A DNA stretch of 64,000 nucleotides from NP936 sp002726085 (GTDB taxonomy: Bacteria; Acidobacteriota; Vicinamibacteria; Vicinamibacterales; UBA8438): contig DASCQF010000005.1 of the NCBI GenBank assembly GCA_036012905.1, positions 1 to 64,000 of the forward strand. The letters run 5' to 3'. Below, piece by piece: positions 42,556-52,144 of this stretch (position 1 is its first letter; each line of letters opens with the position of its first letter). The notes below the pieces were generated by a model. That model searched no databases and had not been told where the DNA came from. It was given only the letters and a program-made list of their open reading frames with translations. A program made the translations under genes and the position numbers.

Positions 42556-44679
42556 CTACGGGAGGCTGTCGAGCGCGCGCTGGGCGAGCGGGGCGACCGC
42601 CGGGCCGCCGACTGACAGGGTCCCGTCACCAGCGTCCACCGCCCGGCGAAACGCTGCACGCGCCTCGTCGAGTTGCCCGATTGCCCTCAGACAAAGCCCC
42701 ATCAGATGGTCGACCGTCGCTGCCGACACGCCGGTTCCGTCGGGCAGGACAACGGCCTCGAGTGCGCTGAGAGCCAGGCCCCAGCTCTCGAGACGCATGT
42801 GCGCGATGGCCAGGCTGAGCCGTGACGCCGAGCGCATCAGGTCGGTGTCGGCAATCTCGGCGCGCGTCTGCAAATCCAGCAGGACTCTGTTGTAGAGGAG
42901 ACCACTGTCGGCCAGCGGAATGGTGTCCGGGACGAGCGCGACCCGGACCGCCGTCGCGCGGTCGATGCCATCCTCCCCCCGGACATCGAGCGACAGCTGT
43001 CCACCCGGCTCGGCGTCTGCCAGGGCACGAGCCAGATCGGAGGCAGACGTGACCGCCGAGCCGGCCGCACCAGCGATCAGGTCGCCAGGTCGAAGTCCGG
43101 CCACCTCACCTACGCCGCCGGCATCGACACGGATGACCGCCGCGCCCACGACCCCCGCAACGTCAACCACCGACGCGTTGATCGTCGTCCGGACGGTTGG
43201 TGGCGTGGGTGTCCCCAGGCGACGCTCCGCGGCGGCCCTTGACCCGATATCACCCATCGCAAGCTGGACGACATCCGGCTGGCCACTGTCTTTCGCGAGA
43301 AGGAACAGCTCGTAGGCCTCGGCCTCACCGGGCACCGACTCGAGCCAGGCCACTCCCTGCGTGTTCAGGCGCTGGGTCCACACCCCAGCCAGATCACGGC
43401 GGCGCATCACGGTGGCATCGGCACCAGACAACCCCACCGCGAGCCGCTGGTCTTGGGCGGCCGCCTCGAGTTCGCCACGCGTGGGCGCAAAGAGCAGCAG
43501 ACCGCGAGTGGCGCCGAGCGCCGCCTCGACGCGCGTCGCCAGCCCGTCAGCGTCCGGATCGCTGGCCCCGGCGACCTCCACAATCGCAAACGCCGGGCGA
43601 AGATCGGCGGCGAGCGTGACCGTCGCTCCGGCATCCCAGCTCCGGCGGTCCACAAACCGCCCACGTGGCGCCCGCACCTCGATCACATGCTGACCCTCGC
43701 ACAGGTCAGCAAGCTCGGCGGGCGCCAGCCCCCGCGGCTCACCATCCACGTAGATCATCGCGTCGCGAGCTGCTGTCTCGACCGACACTGCCGCGACCGC
43801 CGGGTTCAACTCGAGCGGCGACATCACCTGGTCGCCAGGCGGGTTCGCCACGCTGAACTCCGTCTCGTAGGTCACGAAACAGTCGCGCTCGAGCCGCAGC
43901 CGGTGCTGCCCCGGCACGAGCTCGTCGACGAGCAACGCCGTCGACTCGTCTCCGCCGCCAGGTCCGGCCGCAGTGACCCCACGCAACACATCGTCGACGA
44001 GCACACGTGTGCCATCGGGTACCGTCACGACGCTGAGGGTACCGCTGATCCGCTCCATCGTCGCGGTCAGCATCGTGAATTCGCCAGGGGTGATCGAGAC
44101 CTGCTGCGACTCATCCCGGAAACCGGGCTGGCGAATGGCGAACTCGTGCGGCCCCTGAACGAGCTCGATCATCGCCTCGCGCTCCACCTGGTAGGTGCGA
44201 CCGTCGATCGTCACGATACCGGCCTGCGGCATCGTGATCATCAGGATACCCACGAGACGCTGCTTCACCCCCGTGAAGAGTTCCACGATGCGGGGCGACA
44301 GATCGGCGGCAAGCTCGTAGTCGGTCCGAGCCTGCAGCAGCAGCTCGAAATCCAGCGCCGCCTGTTCCTGATCATCCAGATTGAAGTGCGCCTGTCCTCG
44401 TATGTCGTATGCCCGCGCCAGCACGTCCAGGTCCGGGTCTGGCGAGGCAACCATCGCCTCGATGGCCGAATCGAGACGACTCACCACCTGGTCGAACTCG
44501 AACGCCTCGAGCAGGCGCTGCGCGTCTTCGACGACTGCCTGACCCGGCACTTGCCCCGCGTGCGCCTGAACAACACCGGCGGCGACCAATGTCACGACGA
44601 TGTCGAGCAGCACGGCGACCCGCGCCAACCGCACCCCGAACGACGGACTCCGTACCGGGCTCCCGCTACATCTGGCCAT
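42556..44679 (-). CDS. exported PEGA/PDZ/TPR multidomain protein
   Basis: A 707-residue protein with an N-terminal signal/anchor (about residues 10-35). A TPR-like helical part (about 40-140) is followed by two PEGA-type beta domains (about 145-290; IVTIDGRTYQVEREAMIELVQGPHEFAIRQPGF and TLSVVTVPDGTRVLVDDVLRG) and a third PEGA-like segment (MIYVDGEPRGLAPAEL). A PDZ domain (about 560-620, GEVAGLRPGDLIAGAAGSAV) and a final helical repeat complete it. PEGA domains occur in surface proteins and kinase ectodomains. It is the last gene of a probable operon with the TPR/propeller protein, kinase and phosphatase, 7 bases after its neighbour. Confidence 0.8.
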   Translation of the reverse strand: MARCSGSPVRSPSFGVRLARVAVLLDIVVTLVAAGVVQAHAGQVPGQAVVEDAQRLLEAFEFDQVVSRLDSAIEAMVASPDPDLDVLARAYDIRGQAHFNLDDQEQAALDFELLLQARTDYELAADLSPRIVELFTGVKQRLVGILMITMPQAGIVTIDGRTYQVEREAMIELVQGPHEFAIRQPGFRDESQQVSITPGEFTMLTATMERISGTLSVVTVPDGTRVLVDDVLRGVTAAGPGGGDESTALLVDELVPGQHRLRLERDCFVTYETEFSVANPPGDQVMSPLELNPAVAAVSVETAARDAMIYVDGEPRGLAPAELADLCEGQHVIEVRAPRGRFVDRRSWDAGATVTLAADLRPAFAIVEVAGASDPDADGLATRVEAALGATRGLLLFAPTRGELEAAAQDQRLAVGLSGADATVMRRRDLAGVWTQRLNTQGVAWLESVPGEAEAYELFLLAKDSGQPDVVQLAMGDIGSRAAAERRLGTPTPPTVRTTINASVVDVAGVVGAAVIRVDAGGVGEVAGLRPGDLIAGAAGSAVTSASDLARALADAEPGGQLSLDVRGEDGIDRATAVRVALVPDTIPLADSGLLYNRVLLDLQTRAEIADTDLMRSASRLSLAIAHMRLESWGLALSALEAVVLPDGTGVSAATVDHLMGLCLRAIGQLDEARAAFRRAVDAGDGTLSVGGPAVAPLAQRALDSLP

Positions 44680-44686
44680 GCTGTTC

Positions 44687-46189
44687 CTACTGATACTGAA
44701 CGATCTGCTCCTCGTCGTCGTCGGCAAAGAAGAGACTGCCGAACCGGTCGAGTGCGAACGCGGTGATCTTCCGCGGCCTGCCCGGCGCGACCTCCGGCGC
44801 AAATTGCCGTAGCAGCTGACGGTCACGTCCAAAAATGAACACCTGTCGCTCATCGACCACATAGAGGTGCCCGAAGACGTCGAACGCGACGTCGAGCGGC
44901 TCGTCGATCTCGTAGCTTGGCCCCTTGCTGGGAATCTCACCCAGCTCTCGACCCTCCGCCATGAGTCGGATCCGGTTGCCGCGGTCCACGACGGCAATCT
45001 GATCATTGGGTCCGATGGCCAGCCGCTTCACTCGACCCGGCACGAAGACGCCGCGATAGTCGCCGAGAGCCGAGAAGCGATGGATCTCCCGCTCGTCCCC
45101 GTCCATGATCAGCCAGTCGCCGGCAGCTGTCACACCCGCCGCATCGATCTCGCGCAGCTCTTTCGGTTCCTGACCGGGTCGGGGCAGTGACAGCTGGAGG
45201 GGCGGCGTTTCACGTGCCGTCAAGGCACCCCGGATGATCGCCGTTACGACACCGCGACGATCCAGCACCAAACCGCGTGGCCGCCCCCCGGTCGGAGCCC
45301 GAGCCGCCGCCGTCGTGTCGGTCGCCGACACCCCGGCATCGGTGGCGAAGAACACCTGTCCCTCCCGGTTGACGAGCAGCTCATCGATGCGGGGCGATCG
45401 GGCGGTGCTGAACGGCTCGCCGACAATCGTGAAGGTGCGCTCGGGTGGCCGGATATACAGCCGATAGAGAATGGTGATCCGTTCGAGCGCCGTCTCCGCC
45501 TCTGGCGTATCTGGCCAGCGGTCGCGGACCCCCTGGAGCTCGGCCATCGCCGCAATCGGGTCCCCAGTGGCCGCCCGCAGCACCGCGGAACCGAGACTGG
45601 CACGTGCCGCCCACAGCGTGGCCGCATATTCGGCCGTAACGCGTCCATATGCGTCGAGCGCCTCGCCGAACCGCCCCGCGTGACGATGCGCCTCGCCGGT
45701 GAAGAACAGCGACTGAGGAACGACCCGGGCATCCGGCCACAGCCCGAGCCCCCGCTGCAACTGGGCGATCGCCGCGTCGAGATTCTCGCTCGTGTGGCCA
45801 CGTGCCACGCTGGCGCGAGCCAGCACGATGTAGGCCTCGGGCGCCGCATCCTGCCGCGAGTAGGCGGCATCGTCGACGATCCGACCGGCGTACTCCGCCG
45901 CCCGATCCAGATCCTCGGTGACCTCGAGATGGTAGCGGGCGATCTCGAGGAGCGCATTGTCGGCCACCGGGCTCAACGGATAGAGCTCGACGACCCCCTC
46001 GAAATCTGTCAGCGCTTCGGTGTACTGCCCGTCCCTGGCGAAATCCAGACCGGTCTGGAAGCGACGCGCGGCCAGTTCATCCCCTTGCAGCCGGGCCGCC
46101 GCAGCGCCACACGGAGCGATGAGCACGCACAGCGCCAGCCCGGCGCCAGACGCCGCGATGCGTGAAACCAGTCGAGCGTCCATTGTCAT
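44687..46189 (-). CDS. exported TPR / beta-propeller protein
   Basis: A 500-residue protein with a signal peptide (about residues 1-33). TPR repeats follow at about 35-240 (e.g. AARRFQTGLDFARDGQYTEALTDFEGVVELYPLSPVADNALLEIA). The second half looks like an NHL/six-bladed propeller, with repeats such as IDELLVNREGQVFFATD, KRLAIGPNDQIAVVDRGN, LDVAFDVFGHLYVVDE and ITAFALDRFGSLFFADDD. It probably acts as an extracytoplasmic scaffold. It lies between the twin kinase and the PEGA/PDZ protein. Confidence 0.82.
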   Translation of the reverse strand: MTMDARLVSRIAASGAGLALCVLIAPCGAAAARLQGDELAARRFQTGLDFARDGQYTEALTDFEGVVELYPLSPVADNALLEIARYHLEVTEDLDRAAEYAGRIVDDAAYSRQDAAPEAYIVLARASVARGHTSENLDAAIAQLQRGLGLWPDARVVPQSLFFTGEAHRHAGRFGEALDAYGRVTAEYAATLWAARASLGSAVLRAATGDPIAAMAELQGVRDRWPDTPEAETALERITILYRLYIRPPERTFTIVGEPFSTARSPRIDELLVNREGQVFFATDAGVSATDTTAAARAPTGGRPRGLVLDRRGVVTAIIRGALTARETPPLQLSLPRPGQEPKELREIDAAGVTAAGDWLIMDGDEREIHRFSALGDYRGVFVPGRVKRLAIGPNDQIAVVDRGNRIRLMAEGRELGEIPSKGPSYEIDEPLDVAFDVFGHLYVVDERQVFIFGRDRQLLRQFAPEVAPGRPRKITAFALDRFGSLFFADDDEEQIVQYQ

Positions 46190-46232
46190 CACGCAAAGGC
46201 TACACTCAACCGCCTATCGCTGTCAGGCGCCG

Positions 46233-48971
46233 TCAGCGCTCTACCGGTGCAAATGTGACCCGCTCATCCTGATTGGAGACCACACTCACCTGCTGCTGGC
46301 GGTTCTCGCGCTCGTCTGCGCAGCCTCTCGACACGGTGTAGGTGCCCGGCGCGACCTCACGCCTGGTAATCGGCGGATAGTCGATGCTGCGCGAATCGAC
46401 GAAAATCTCGCAGTTCCCGGGAATGGAGAACACGGTCAGCGACCCCAGCACCGGGGCGATCAACCGTTCGCTCTGCCCCTCGACGACCTCGACATTGAAC
46501 TGCCGGTCGAGAAAATACCCCGGATTGCGGATACGCAACGACGCCGCACCGGTGGGCAATGTCACATCGTGCTCGGTTGCCGCTTCTCCGATCCGCCGGT
46601 CGCCGAACCACACCTCGAATCGATACGGGCCGGACAACACGACGCGCCCAAACGTCTCTTCACGAGTCAAGTCGAACGCCACCGCGACAGACTCCCCCTC
46701 AACCGGCGGCACCGGCTGACTGGCGTCTTCGTACCCATCCAGACTCAGTGCGATCGTCTCCGGATACGGAGCCGCCAGTGGGAATGACACCGGCGTCGTC
46801 TCGCCCGTGTCCTGATTGTCGAGGCTCACCGCCGCACCGGGCGGACTCGAGGTCACCTCCAGCATCAGCTGAACGGGAGGAACCACGGGCACGTCGGGGT
46901 CGCCAGGTCCTCCGTCGATGGACGGCCCGTCCGGCTCCGGTTCGACCGCCGGTGCGCCGTCAGCCCCCTCGTCCACAGCTGCCCGTGCCTCCTCGAGCGG
47001 CACGGGCGCCTCGTCCTCACCGAGCATCCGCAAGGCGTAGAATCCTCCGAACGCGGACACCGCGACGAGCGCTACCCCTGCCGCCACGGCGACCAGGCGG
47101 TTCCGGGGTCTCGCCGCGTCCGCGTGCGGCGGGCCCACTCTTCCGATCGACACATCGACGGGCGGTTCCTTACCGCCCTTGTCGGACACAACCCTGAGAT
47201 CGAGGTTCCCAGCGCGGTCGGTCCGGGGCCCGCGCCGACCGCGTCGCGGCGACCGGCCCGTTGCCGCGCTCGCCTGCGTGATCTGCCGGGAGACGGCACG
47301 CAGCGCCTCGGCCAACTCCGATGCCGCGCCATACCGCTGGTCCGGCTTCTTCTGCAAGACGCGTGTGACGACCGCTTCGAGCACCTCGGGCAGCCGCGGC
47401 GAGATCGACCGTAATGGCGGCGGCTCCTCGTTGAGCACTTGATAGGCGATGGCCGCGCCCGACTCGCCCGTAAACGGCTGCCGCCCGGTCAACAGCTCGT
47501 AGGTCAGCACGCCTACAGAAAATAGATCAGACCGCGCATCCACCGGCTCCAGTGACAGTTGCTCCGGCGAGGCATAACCGGCGCTGCCGGCGAACGACCC
47601 CGCGGTGGCGTCCGCGTTCTGCACCTTGGCGATACCGAAGTCGAGCAGCTTGACCGTGCCGTCGTCGAGCACACGCACGTTTCCGGGCTTGATGTCCCGA
47701 TGCACAACACCCTGCTCGTGCGCGAATGCGAGGCCGTCGCACAACTGCGCCACGATGTCGAGCTTCCCGATAAGGCTCAACCCCTGGTCGCTTTTCATGA
47801 GCCCCTGGAGGTCGTCACCTCCCAGGAACTCCATGATCAAGTAGGGCGAGTCATCCTTCTCGCCGAACTCGTAGATCGTGACGATGTTCGGATGCTGGAG
47901 CCGCGCTGCCGCACGCGCCTCCTGCTGAAATCTGGCGCGAGCGTCCTGGTCGACCCCGAAGTCGACCTGCAGGCTCTTGATCGCCACGTCGCGGTCGAGG
48001 ACCGGGTCGCGCGCGCGATAGACGATGCCCATGCCGCCCTCACCGACCTGTTCGAGTATCTTATAGCGGTCGACCTGTCTGGGCACGTCCACCGTGTCAT
48101 CGCTATCGACCGGCTCGTCCGGGTCCACGCCACCCAGTTCCGCCAGCAACTCCTCGACCTTCTGATACCGCTTCAGTGGATCCTTCTCGAGCGAGCGCAT
48201 GACGATGCGAGCAAGTGAGGGCGGCGCCTCGGCGTGCGTCAGCGCTGCCGGCTCGTCGGTGAGCACCTTGCGCATCACCTCTGGCAACGCCTTGGCGGCG
48301 AACGGCTTGCGCCCGCTGAGCACCTGATAGAACACGGCACCAAGCGAGAAGATGTCTGACCGTTCGTCGACCACCTTCCCGCGCACCTGCTCCGGCGACA
48401 TGTAGTCTGGGGTGCCGAAGACGAGGCCGCTACGTGTGAGATTGGACGACGAGATCCGCGCCAAACCGAAGTCCAGCACCTTGACCTGACCGTCCTTGGT
48501 GACGAACAAGTTGGCCGGCTTGAGGTCTCGATGCACGATAGACCGCGAGTGCGAGAAAGCCAGCCCATCGCACACCTCGGTCATGATCTGCAGCTTGCGG
48601 TCGAGCGAGAGATCCGGGTGCTTCTCGAGAAACTCTTTGAGGCTCACACCTTCGAGCAACTCCATGACGATAAACGCCCGGCCGCCGTCTTCACCAAAGT
48701 CGTAGACCTTGATGATGTTGCGATGGCTCAGCTCGCCCGCCGCCCGCGCCTCCCGAAGAAACCGCTCTCGCGTCTCGCTGTCCCCTTCGAGATCGGTCAA
48801 CAACAGCTTCACCGCGACCGGCCGATCCAGCTTTGTGTCCCGCGCTCGATAGACGATGCCCATGCCGCCCTTACCGAGCCGCTCCAGCAACTCGTAACGC
48901 CCGAGCCGCTTGCCCTGGGACGCCGGCGACTTCTGCACCGGCATGGTGACGTCGTCGTCGTTCTTGGTCAT
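46233..48971 (-). CDS. Ser/Thr protein kinase with two complete kinase domains, a membrane helix and a PEGA-like ectodomain
   Basis: A 912-residue Hanks-type kinase with unusual duplication. Kinase 1 has GKGGMG (33-38), Lys55, HRDLKPAN with Asp149, and DFG at 167-169. Kinase 2 has GEGGMG (310-315), Lys332, HRDIKPGN with Asp426, and its own DFG. Both look catalytically complete. A basic linker leads to one membrane helix (about 627-650), then an acidic/Pro-rich stretch and PEGA-like beta domains outside. The ATG overlaps the PP2C stop (ATGA). In-frame codons further upstream are ignored because they overlap the phosphatase. Confidence 0.93.
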   Translation of the reverse strand: MTKNDDDVTMPVQKSPASQGKRLGRYELLERLGKGGMGIVYRARDTKLDRPVAVKLLLTDLEGDSETRERFLREARAAGELSHRNIIKVYDFGEDGGRAFIVMELLEGVSLKEFLEKHPDLSLDRKLQIMTEVCDGLAFSHSRSIVHRDLKPANLFVTKDGQVKVLDFGLARISSSNLTRSGLVFGTPDYMSPEQVRGKVVDERSDIFSLGAVFYQVLSGRKPFAAKALPEVMRKVLTDEPAALTHAEAPPSLARIVMRSLEKDPLKRYQKVEELLAELGGVDPDEPVDSDDTVDVPRQVDRYKILEQVGEGGMGIVYRARDPVLDRDVAIKSLQVDFGVDQDARARFQQEARAAARLQHPNIVTIYEFGEKDDSPYLIMEFLGGDDLQGLMKSDQGLSLIGKLDIVAQLCDGLAFAHEQGVVHRDIKPGNVRVLDDGTVKLLDFGIAKVQNADATAGSFAGSAGYASPEQLSLEPVDARSDLFSVGVLTYELLTGRQPFTGESGAAIAYQVLNEEPPPLRSISPRLPEVLEAVVTRVLQKKPDQRYGAASELAEALRAVSRQITQASAATGRSPRRGRRGPRTDRAGNLDLRVVSDKGGKEPPVDVSIGRVGPPHADAARPRNRLVAVAAGVALVAVSAFGGFYALRMLGEDEAPVPLEEARAAVDEGADGAPAVEPEPDGPSIDGGPGDPDVPVVPPVQLMLEVTSSPPGAAVSLDNQDTGETTPVSFPLAAPYPETIALSLDGYEDASQPVPPVEGESVAVAFDLTREETFGRVVLSGPYRFEVWFGDRRIGEAATEHDVTLPTGAASLRIRNPGYFLDRQFNVEVVEGQSERLIAPVLGSLTVFSIPGNCEIFVDSRSIDYPPITRREVAPGTYTVSRGCADERENRQQQVSVVSNQDERVTFAPVER

Positions 48972-49738
48972 ACGGTGCGTCTCATCAGCAAGGCCGTGAT
49001 GTTGTCCTTCCCACCCTGATCGAGCGCCGCACCGAGCAACTGCTCGACGGCCCCCTCCACCTGCGTGCCGCTGCCCATGCTGCCCATCACGCCAGCGAGC
49101 GTCTCGTCGTCCAGGCCGCCATACAGTCCGTCGCTGCACAGCAACAGCACGTCACCCACCGCGAAGGTCCGCTCCCCGACCTCCACCTCGGTCTCCTCGC
49201 GGGCGCCGATAGCGTTGGTCAGCACGTGCCGCATCGGATGCGTGGCGAGGGTCGTCTGGTCGACCTCGGGGTCGCGAGCGAGCACAGTGGCAACCCAGGA
49301 ATCGTCGGTCGTGAGCTGGCTGAAACCGGCCTCCGTGTAGGCGTAGATCCGGCTATCGCCAACGCCGGCGAACGCCATCCGGTCGTCCTCAACGAGCACC
49401 GCAACCACTGTGCTACCCATGCCGGTATACTCGTCCCGGCTATCACTCGCGCGGAACACTCGCCGGTTTGCCAACTGCACGGCACTTCGCAGCCGGTTGG
49501 CCGCCAATGAGGAGTCGGGGTCGATACCGAAGGGCCAGGTACAGTTGTCGCCGTCCTGGCTGCGCGCGACGAATGCCTGAATCGTGTCGACAGCCAACTG
49601 GGCCGCCACCTCGCCGGCTGTGTGTCCACCCATGCCGTCGGCCACCAGGAACAACCCGAGGTCGAGGTCGACGAGCAGCGTGTCTTCGTTGGTCTTGCGC
49701 ACATGACCGGTGTGGGTCACGCCGTGGGCGGTCAACAT
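48968..49738 (-). CDS. PP2C-family Ser/Thr protein phosphatase
   Basis: A 256-residue PPM phosphatase with the metal-binding motifs in order: RKTNEDTLLVD, FLVADGMGGHTAGE, YTGMGSTVVAVLV, FAGVGDSRIYAY, LLLCSDGLYGGL and GGKDNITALLM. A GGAGGGG Shine-Dalgarno stands about 8 bases before ATG 49738. It is translationally coupled to the twin kinase and should reverse its phosphorylation, the usual PrkC/PrpC-like pairing. It is divergent from the FHA-cyclase gene. Confidence 0.95.
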   Translation of the reverse strand: MLTAHGVTHTGHVRKTNEDTLLVDLDLGLFLVADGMGGHTAGEVAAQLAVDTIQAFVARSQDGDNCTWPFGIDPDSSLAANRLRSAVQLANRRVFRASDSRDEYTGMGSTVVAVLVEDDRMAFAGVGDSRIYAYTEAGFSQLTTDDSWVATVLARDPEVDQTTLATHPMRHVLTNAIGAREETEVEVGERTFAVGDVLLLCSDGLYGGLDDETLAGVMGSMGSGTQVEGAVEQLLGAALDQGGKDNITALLMRRTV

Positions 49739-49921
49739 CACATCCCCCTCCGCGCGGGGTCGAGACCGGGATCCGCCTGGACGCGGACCGATCTGTGCCA
49801 ATTCTACTGCTGGGGGAGAGACGGCTCACCCGGAGCAGCTGGACGCTCGCACGCAGGTAACAGCCTGAAACATCCTCCGATAGCATACTAATTCGCGACT
49901 CGCCCCGAGGGCAAACCACCG

Positions 49922-51460
49922 ATGTTCACGCTGAGCTACACCGAGAGCGGCGTCGCGCGACGCCACCCACTGCGTCCTGGGGACACCCTCGTGGGCCGGT
50001 CGCCGGAGTGCGACCTGCTGATCGACGACGGGAGCATCTCGAGACGCCACGCCATCTTCGAGGTCGCGGCCGACCAGTGTGTGCTCCGGGATCTCGGCAG
50101 CCGCAACGGAACCTACCGGAACGGAAGCACGGTAACCAGGATCACGGTCACCGACGGCGACACCATCCTGCTGGGTCAGCTCCCCGTCCAGGTTCACGAA
50201 TCGCTTGATGACCGGCTCTCGCTCACCGACGACCAGCTCGTGCTCGACGGCGAAGGCACCCTCTATCAGTCCGTGGCCCAGATCGGCGGGGAGGGCGTCG
50301 CCGAGGCCAGCGTCGACGCCGGGCGCCTGCTGACGCTGCTGTCCGACATCGGCCGACTGCTCGTCGAGACCGATACGTTGTCGGAAATGCTCGAACGCGT
50401 CGTCCAGCTCGTTTTCGACGCTGTGCCGGCCGAGCGCTGCTTTCTTCTACTGGGTGGCGGCGACGATCCGCCGACGCCGCGTGTCGTCAGACAGCGCGAT
50501 GTATCCGGGCCGACTCAGGCTGCAATCAGTCGGACCATCATCAACCGGGTCATGACGGACCGAGTGGCACTGCTGGCGGCCAACGCGCAGGTCGACCCCC
50601 GACTGGGGGGGGGCGAGAGCATCCGCATCCAGAACATCCGATCGTTTATGTGCGCACCGTTGTGGAACCGCACCGACGTCATTGGCGTCCTCTACGCAGA
50701 CAGCCCGGACGTTGGACGATTTTCCGCCGCCGATCTGGATCTGTTCACCGCGCTGTCGAACTATGCCGCGGTGGCGATCGAGCGCGCTCGTCTCACCGAG
50801 CGTGTCCTCGAGGAGACCCGCCGGCGCGAGCGGCTGCAGCGGTATCACTCGCCGGCTGTCGTCGAGCAGATCCTCAACGCCGATCTCACCGGCGACGCAT
50901 CGTTCACGGCCGAGGAACGCGACGTGAGCGTCCTATTCGCAGATCTGGTTGGGTTTACGACACGTGCCGAGAAACTCTCGGCCCGGGAGGTGTCGCAACT
51001 CCTGAACGCGTGTCTGGCTAGCATGAGCGAGGCGGTATTCGAGCAGGATGGCACACTCGACAAATTCATCGGCGACGCGCTGCTCGCCGTCTTCGGCGCG
51101 CCGCTCGATCAGCCGGACCACCATCTCCGCGCCGTCCTGGCTGCGCAGGGTATCCGCCGACGGCTCCACGACTTGAACCGCGACCGGGGCGACGACCCGC
51201 TCGCCGTGCGCATCGCGATCAACAGCGGGCTGGCGATGGCCGGCGACATCGGGTCGCCAAAACGGCGGGAATACACCGTGCTTGGCGATGTCGTCAACAC
51301 CGCCTCGCGCATGCAGTCCGAGGTGGCGGCGGCCGGACAAATCGTCATCAGTCGCGCCACCTACGATCGGGTCAGCGACCAGATCTCCGCGCGACCGCTT
51401 GGTGAGCTGCCTTTGCGTGGCCGAACCGGACAAGTGGAGATCTTCGAGGTCGACGGGTAG
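49922..51460 (+). CDS. FHA-GAF-nucleotidyl cyclase signalling protein
   Basis: A 512-residue soluble protein with three modules. An N-terminal FHA domain (about residues 20-95, VGRSPECDLLIDDGSISRRHAIFE, LGSRNGTY) binds phosphothreonine. A GAF domain (about 135-300) follows, and a class III adenylate/guanylate cyclase domain (about 330-500) has VLFADLVGFTTRAE, the second metal Asp in KFIGDALLAVFG, and RREYTVLGDVVNTASRM. FHA next to a kinase/phosphatase pair suggests the cyclase reads kinase output. A run of nine G at 50605-50613 lies in the GAF-coding part. Confidence 0.93.
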   Translation: MFTLSYTESGVARRHPLRPGDTLVGRSPECDLLIDDGSISRRHAIFEVAADQCVLRDLGSRNGTYRNGSTVTRITVTDGDTILLGQLPVQVHESLDDRLSLTDDQLVLDGEGTLYQSVAQIGGEGVAEASVDAGRLLTLLSDIGRLLVETDTLSEMLERVVQLVFDAVPAERCFLLLGGGDDPPTPRVVRQRDVSGPTQAAISRTIINRVMTDRVALLAANAQVDPRLGGGESIRIQNIRSFMCAPLWNRTDVIGVLYADSPDVGRFSAADLDLFTALSNYAAVAIERARLTERVLEETRRRERLQRYHSPAVVEQILNADLTGDASFTAEERDVSVLFADLVGFTTRAEKLSAREVSQLLNACLASMSEAVFEQDGTLDKFIGDALLAVFGAPLDQPDHHLRAVLAAQGIRRRLHDLNRDRGDDPLAVRIAINSGLAMAGDIGSPKRREYTVLGDVVNTASRMQSEVAAAGQIVISRATYDRVSDQISARPLGELPLRGRTGQVEIFEVDG

Positions 51461-51475
51461 GGCCGTGCCGTCGTT

Positions 51476-52117
51476 CTAGATCCACAGGTCGATAGGCGCG
51501 GCTGTCATGATCGTCCGAAGGATGTCGCTGCGGGTAATGATGCCCACCAGGTCATCACTCCCATCGACGATGGGGACAGCTCCAATTCGCTCTTCAAAAA
51601 AGACTCGAGCGATCTCTCGGATTGGCACATCGGGGTGTGCCGTCAAGACCTGAGTGGTCATCAGCTCCTGAACCTGGGTTGCCGAGGCTGTCGAATCTGC
51701 CGGAGAAGACAGCAAGGCATTCCCGGTTTCACGGAGCAAATCCCGATCCGAGAGAATCCCGACGACTCGTCCGGACACATTCAACACTGGGATATGACGG
51801 AATCGTCGAGTACAAAAGATCTCCCACGCTTCAGCAAGTGAAGCCGTCGGATTCAAGGACACAACGGGCGCCTTGAAAATCTGCTTGGCAACAAGAGCTG
51901 GCTGCCGCTCTGGAATCTTCTCCTCTATCTGATGATAAGCACGCCGCGCATAGGCCTTTTCATGCACCGTAATTCCATCTCGAATGTCGCTCGGGTCGTG
52001 GGGAACCGGCGGATGGGGCGCACGAATTCCCTCGATTCTCTCGACACGCCGTCTGGATCGGATCGCGCCAGGAACATAGGAGGTCGACTCACCCCGTATT
52101 CCCCAAACCGAAAACAT
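51476..52117 (-). CDS. tandem CBS-domain protein
   Basis: A 213-residue protein. After an N-terminal segment of about 80 residues (FSVWGIRGESTSYVPG ...) lie two CBS motifs, VVSLNPTASLAEAWEIFCTRRFRHIPVLNVSGRVVGILSDRDLL and a second ending in AVPIVDGSDDLVGIITRSDIL. Such pairs bind adenosyl nucleotides and regulate partners. AAGGAG lies 8 bases before ATG 52117. The coding sequence looks richer in A/T than its neighbours (estimated by eye), which may mark transfer. The partner is unknown. Confidence 0.88.
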   Translation of the reverse strand: MFSVWGIRGESTSYVPGAIRSRRRVERIEGIRAPHPPVPHDPSDIRDGITVHEKAYARRAYHQIEEKIPERQPALVAKQIFKAPVVSLNPTASLAEAWEIFCTRRFRHIPVLNVSGRVVGILSDRDLLRETGNALLSSPADSTASATQVQELMTTQVLTAHPDVPIREIARVFFEERIGAVPIVDGSDDLVGIITRSDILRTIMTAAPIDLWI

Positions 52118-52144
52118 GGCGTTGACTCCTTGGTGAGGGGCCAC

